Of a stretch of DNA of 15,103 nucleotides, positions 13,286 to 15,103 are shown piece after piece. The DNA is from Clostridiales bacterium (GTDB taxonomy: Bacteria; Bacillota; Clostridia; Oscillospirales; Acutalibacteraceae). How positions within the stretch are numbered: the stretch's first letter is position 1; each line of letters starts with the position of its first letter. The DNA lies in contig JAAVYX010000085.1 of assembly GCA_022791355.1 (NCBI GenBank), positions 1-15,103 on the forward strand, given 5' to 3'. The notes under the pieces were generated by a model that searched no databases, was not told the DNA's origin, and was given only the letters and a program-made list of their open reading frames with translations. Both the position numbers and the translations under genes were made by a program.

Positions 13286-14472
13286 GGCCGTTCCTCCTTT
13301 TGCTCATTGTCCGGCGCCGGGCCGTCCTCGCCCAGCAGGGCCCGGCCGATTTCGGAGAAGACCGCCCGGTCCTGGTCGGTGGGCTCGGTATCGCACATCT
13401 GGCGCAGAAACTCGTCGAAGAGGGTCATACTGTCCCTGCGGCGCAGGTTCCGCCGCAGGGCGGCCCGTTCGGCGGTATCTCCCTCGAAGGATTCCGCCCC
13501 GTTGACCACCCCTAAGACGTTGGGGTAAAACTCCCGCAGCCGGGACATGGGCTCAAAGACCGGCGGCCCCTTGAGTATGGCGTAAATAAAGTCCTCTCGG
13601 GCTTCCCGCGTTTGGTCGGCCTCGGCCTGCCGCCGCAGCTCCTCCAGACTGCCGGTTACGGTGCGCATGTCCCGCAGGGGGGACAGCTCGACCTGCCGGG
13701 CGGCGCAGCCCGCGCCGGCGTCAATGAGGGTCACCGATTTGACATGCTTTTCCTCGTCGAAGGAATACTTGAGGGGGGACCCGGCATACCGGATTTGTTC
13801 GCCGCCGGCCCTTTGGGCGCGGTGAAGATGGCCCAGGGCCACATAGTCGAAGTCCTGGAACAGGCCGGGGTCCACCTCGCCGCTGCCCCCGATGAACAGG
13901 GGGCTTTCACTGTCGCTGACCGCCGCGCCGGTGACAAAGCAGTGGGACAGCAGGATGTTGCAGGCGGATGGGTCCAGCCGCTGGGTCAGACGGCCCAGCA
14001 CGGCCTTCATGGCGTCGCCGTAGCCCCGGATGGTATCGTCGCCCAATGCGTCCCGGGCCATGGCGGGGTCGAAAAAGGGCAGGGCGTAGATATGTACCGC
14101 CCGTTCCCCGTCCGCAAAGACCACGGGGGGCGCGTCGGGCTCCAGCCGGGAGGTCAGATAGAAGCCGGCCGAACGGTAGAGCCGGGCTCCCAGACCCAGC
14201 CGGTCGGCCCCGTCGTGATTGCCGGCGATGGCGACCAGAGGGATTTTCCGGTCCAGACAGAGGCGGGTCACAAAGTCGTCAAACAGGCGGATGGCCTCCA
14301 CCGGGGCGATCTGCCGGTCGAAAATGTCCCCCGACAGGAGGACCGCGTCGGGTTGCTCCCGGTCGATGAGGGGGAAGAGCAGACGGTGGATGAAATACCG
14401 CTGGTCCTCGATGAGGGAGCGGCCGTAGAGGATACGGCCCAGGTGCCAGTCGGCGGTGTGCAGCAGCTTCAT
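13282..14472 (-). CDS. sbcD: Exonuclease SbcCD subunit D (Mre11-like nuclease)
   Basis: SbcD is the Mn-dependent calcineurin-like phosphoesterase subunit of SbcCD, carrying the nuclease active site. The 396-aa product is of normal length and shows every metal-ligand motif: ADWHLG (7-12, Asp8 and His10), SGDIFD (47-52, Asp49), GNHD (84-87), SHCF (176-179, His177) and GHLH (214-217). A C-terminal capping/SbcC-binding region follows (about 260-396). AGGAGG lies upstream of the ATG. The start overlaps the stop of the upstream low-complexity gene (ATGA) and its own stop overlaps sbcC (GTGA). All three genes are therefore translationally coupled. Confidence 0.97.
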   Translation of the reverse strand: MKLLHTADWHLGRILYGRSLIEDQRYFIHRLLFPLIDREQPDAVLLSGDIFDRQIAPVEAIRLFDDFVTRLCLDRKIPLVAIAGNHDGADRLGLGARLYRSAGFYLTSRLEPDAPPVVFADGERAVHIYALPFFDPAMARDALGDDTIRGYGDAMKAVLGRLTQRLDPSACNILLSHCFVTGAAVSDSESPLFIGGSGEVDPGLFQDFDYVALGHLHRAQRAGGEQIRYAGSPLKYSFDEEKHVKSVTLIDAGAGCAARQVELSPLRDMRTVTGSLEELRRQAEADQTREAREDFIYAILKGPPVFEPMSRLREFYPNVLGVVNGAESFEGDTAERAALRRNLRRRDSMTLFDEFLRQMCDTEPTDQDRAVFSEIGRALLGEDGPAPDNEQKEERP

Positions 14473-15103
14473 ACCGTCTCCTCCTCATTCCCCCCGCCGG
14501 CCAGACCGGCTGGGGGATCGGCCGTACTATTATCGTAATTTGGCGGCTGCCATGGCGAGGACTCGGGCGGTTCTTCTGCAGCGGGGACGGCCGTCGGGAC
14601 AGACTGGGTCGGTTCAGAGGCTCCCAGGCGGAAGGCCGCCGTCATCTCGGCGGGGAACGCCGGGCTTTCATCAGGCTCGTCCGCAGACCGGACGAGGGAC
14701 TGGGCGGGGGACGGGTCGAGCGTCAGCTCGGCCGCCGGTCTGTCCGCAGCCGGAAAGAAGGCGAGACCCTCCCCCGGAATGGGAACCTTTCGCCTGCTTA
14801 GAGCGGCCGGCCGTAAAACGGCGGCCCCTTGAAGGAGATCGACGGCCGTTTCGGCCGCCGTCTCCGACTGGGAGTTTTGACGGGCCGGAAGAACCGTCTC
14901 GGTTTTTTCGGCCGGTTCCCTTTGACCCGCAGCCGGTTTTGAGGCGGGGGTTGTATCTTGCGCTGCGGTTGGATTTTGGGCCGCGTCCTGTTCGATACGG
15001 GCGTTTTCGCCTGCTGCCTCGGCAGCGTCTGGCTTTTGGCCTGCTTGTCCAACGCCTGCGGCTGCGCCTTGTCCAACGCCTGCGGCTGCGCCTTGTCCAA
15101 CGC
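14469..15103 (-). CDS. Ala/Pro/Gln-rich protein, C-terminal part (partial), coupled to sbcD
   Basis: An open frame with no stop runs from the window edge (first full codon 15101-15099) to TGA at 14471-14469, giving 210 residues of a protein whose start lies outside. It has no internal start requirement because it enters from beyond the window. The ATGA overlap with sbcD supports this frame over the two others, both of which hit stops. The visible part looks disordered and rich in Ala, Pro, Gln and Glu. It begins with repeats of GVGQGAAA, has one more hydrophobic patch (AVDLLQGAAVLRPAAL, then VPIPGEGLAFFPA) and ends acidic in NEEETV. No family is recognised. In Clostridia addAB often precedes sbcDC, but this tail does not resemble AddA or AddB. 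It may be the tail of a longer DNA-repair or cell-surface protein. Confidence 0.75.
   Translation of the reverse strand, partial: VGQGAAAGVGQGAAAGVGQAGQKPDAAEAAGENARIEQDAAQNPTAAQDTTPASKPAAGQREPAEKTETVLPARQNSQSETAAETAVDLLQGAAVLRPAALSRRKVPIPGEGLAFFPAADRPAAELTLDPSPAQSLVRSADEPDESPAFPAEMTAAFRLGASEPTQSVPTAVPAAEEPPESSPWQPPNYDNSTADPPAGLAGGGNEEETV
15044..15103 (-). repeat. 24-bp in-frame tandem repeat (2.5 copies, runs off edge)
   Basis: Two perfect 24-bp units (15044-15067 and 15068-15091) are followed by half a unit to the window end. In the supported frame each encodes the 8 residues VGQGAAAG. The copy number beyond the edge cannot be seen. The 24-bp length keeps the frame open if units are gained or lost. 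Confidence 0.92.

Noticed and set aside
14798..15100. Minus-strand frame encoding repeats of AQPQALDK
   Set aside because: It stops at 14798, far from sbcD, and is very Arg/Pro-rich. The neighbouring frame stays open to an ATGA overlap with sbcD and is preferred.
15044..15103. CRISPR array
   Set aside because: The 24-bp units are directly adjacent with no spacers and lie within a coding frame. The same applies to the 27-bp units at 1-60, which have no spacers.

Overview
The window looks like chromosomal DNA from a fairly GC-rich member of the Clostridia, most likely an Oscillospiraceae/Ruminococcaceae-type gut or rumen anaerobe. This is inference. It rests on strong AGGAGG ribosome-binding sites, use of TTG and GTG starts, a clostridial-style feoA-feoB-small Cys-rich protein cluster, and a secreted hydrolase ending in a dockerin. 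No rRNA, tRNA, CRISPR array, phage gene or transposase gene was seen.

Layout. Positions 1-300 hold short hairpin repeats ahead of a small DUF3006 gene (299-511). Positions 512-1333 are non-coding and repeat-rich, and include a 236-bp MITE-like element (641-876) with CTAG-ended terminal inverted repeats. A solitary ABC/AAA-type ATPase follows (1334-2083, TTG start). Positions 2084-2474 hold a possible attenuator or terminator and a near-perfect sigma-A promoter with a DtxR/IdeR-like box. These lead into the ferrous iron uptake genes feoA (2475-2705) and feoB (2859-4988). A 345-bp gap carrying a long imperfect palindrome separates feoB from a 55-aa FeoB-associated Cys-rich membrane protein (5334-5501), which is closed by a strong terminator.

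An AraC-family regulator (complement 5823-6680) and a large secreted multidomain SGNH esterase with a C-terminal dockerin (6822-9320) are divergent. They share a 141-bp control region containing both promoters and a symmetric pair of 9-bp arms.

The right third reads leftward: a DUF1273/SLOG protein (complement 9470-10024), then sbcC (complement 10175-13285) and sbcD (complement 13282-14472), and the C-terminal 210 residues of an Ala/Pro/Gln-rich protein (complement 14469 to beyond the window end). The last three overlap by 4 nt at each junction (ATGA, then GTGA), so they form a translationally coupled operon of [unknown]-sbcD-sbcC.

The genes are mostly recognisable families. The less explained material is the dispersed CTAG/hairpin repeats, the structured RNA candidates around feo, the low-complexity protein coupled to sbcD, and a Gly/Gln-rich insert next to the SbcC zinc hook.
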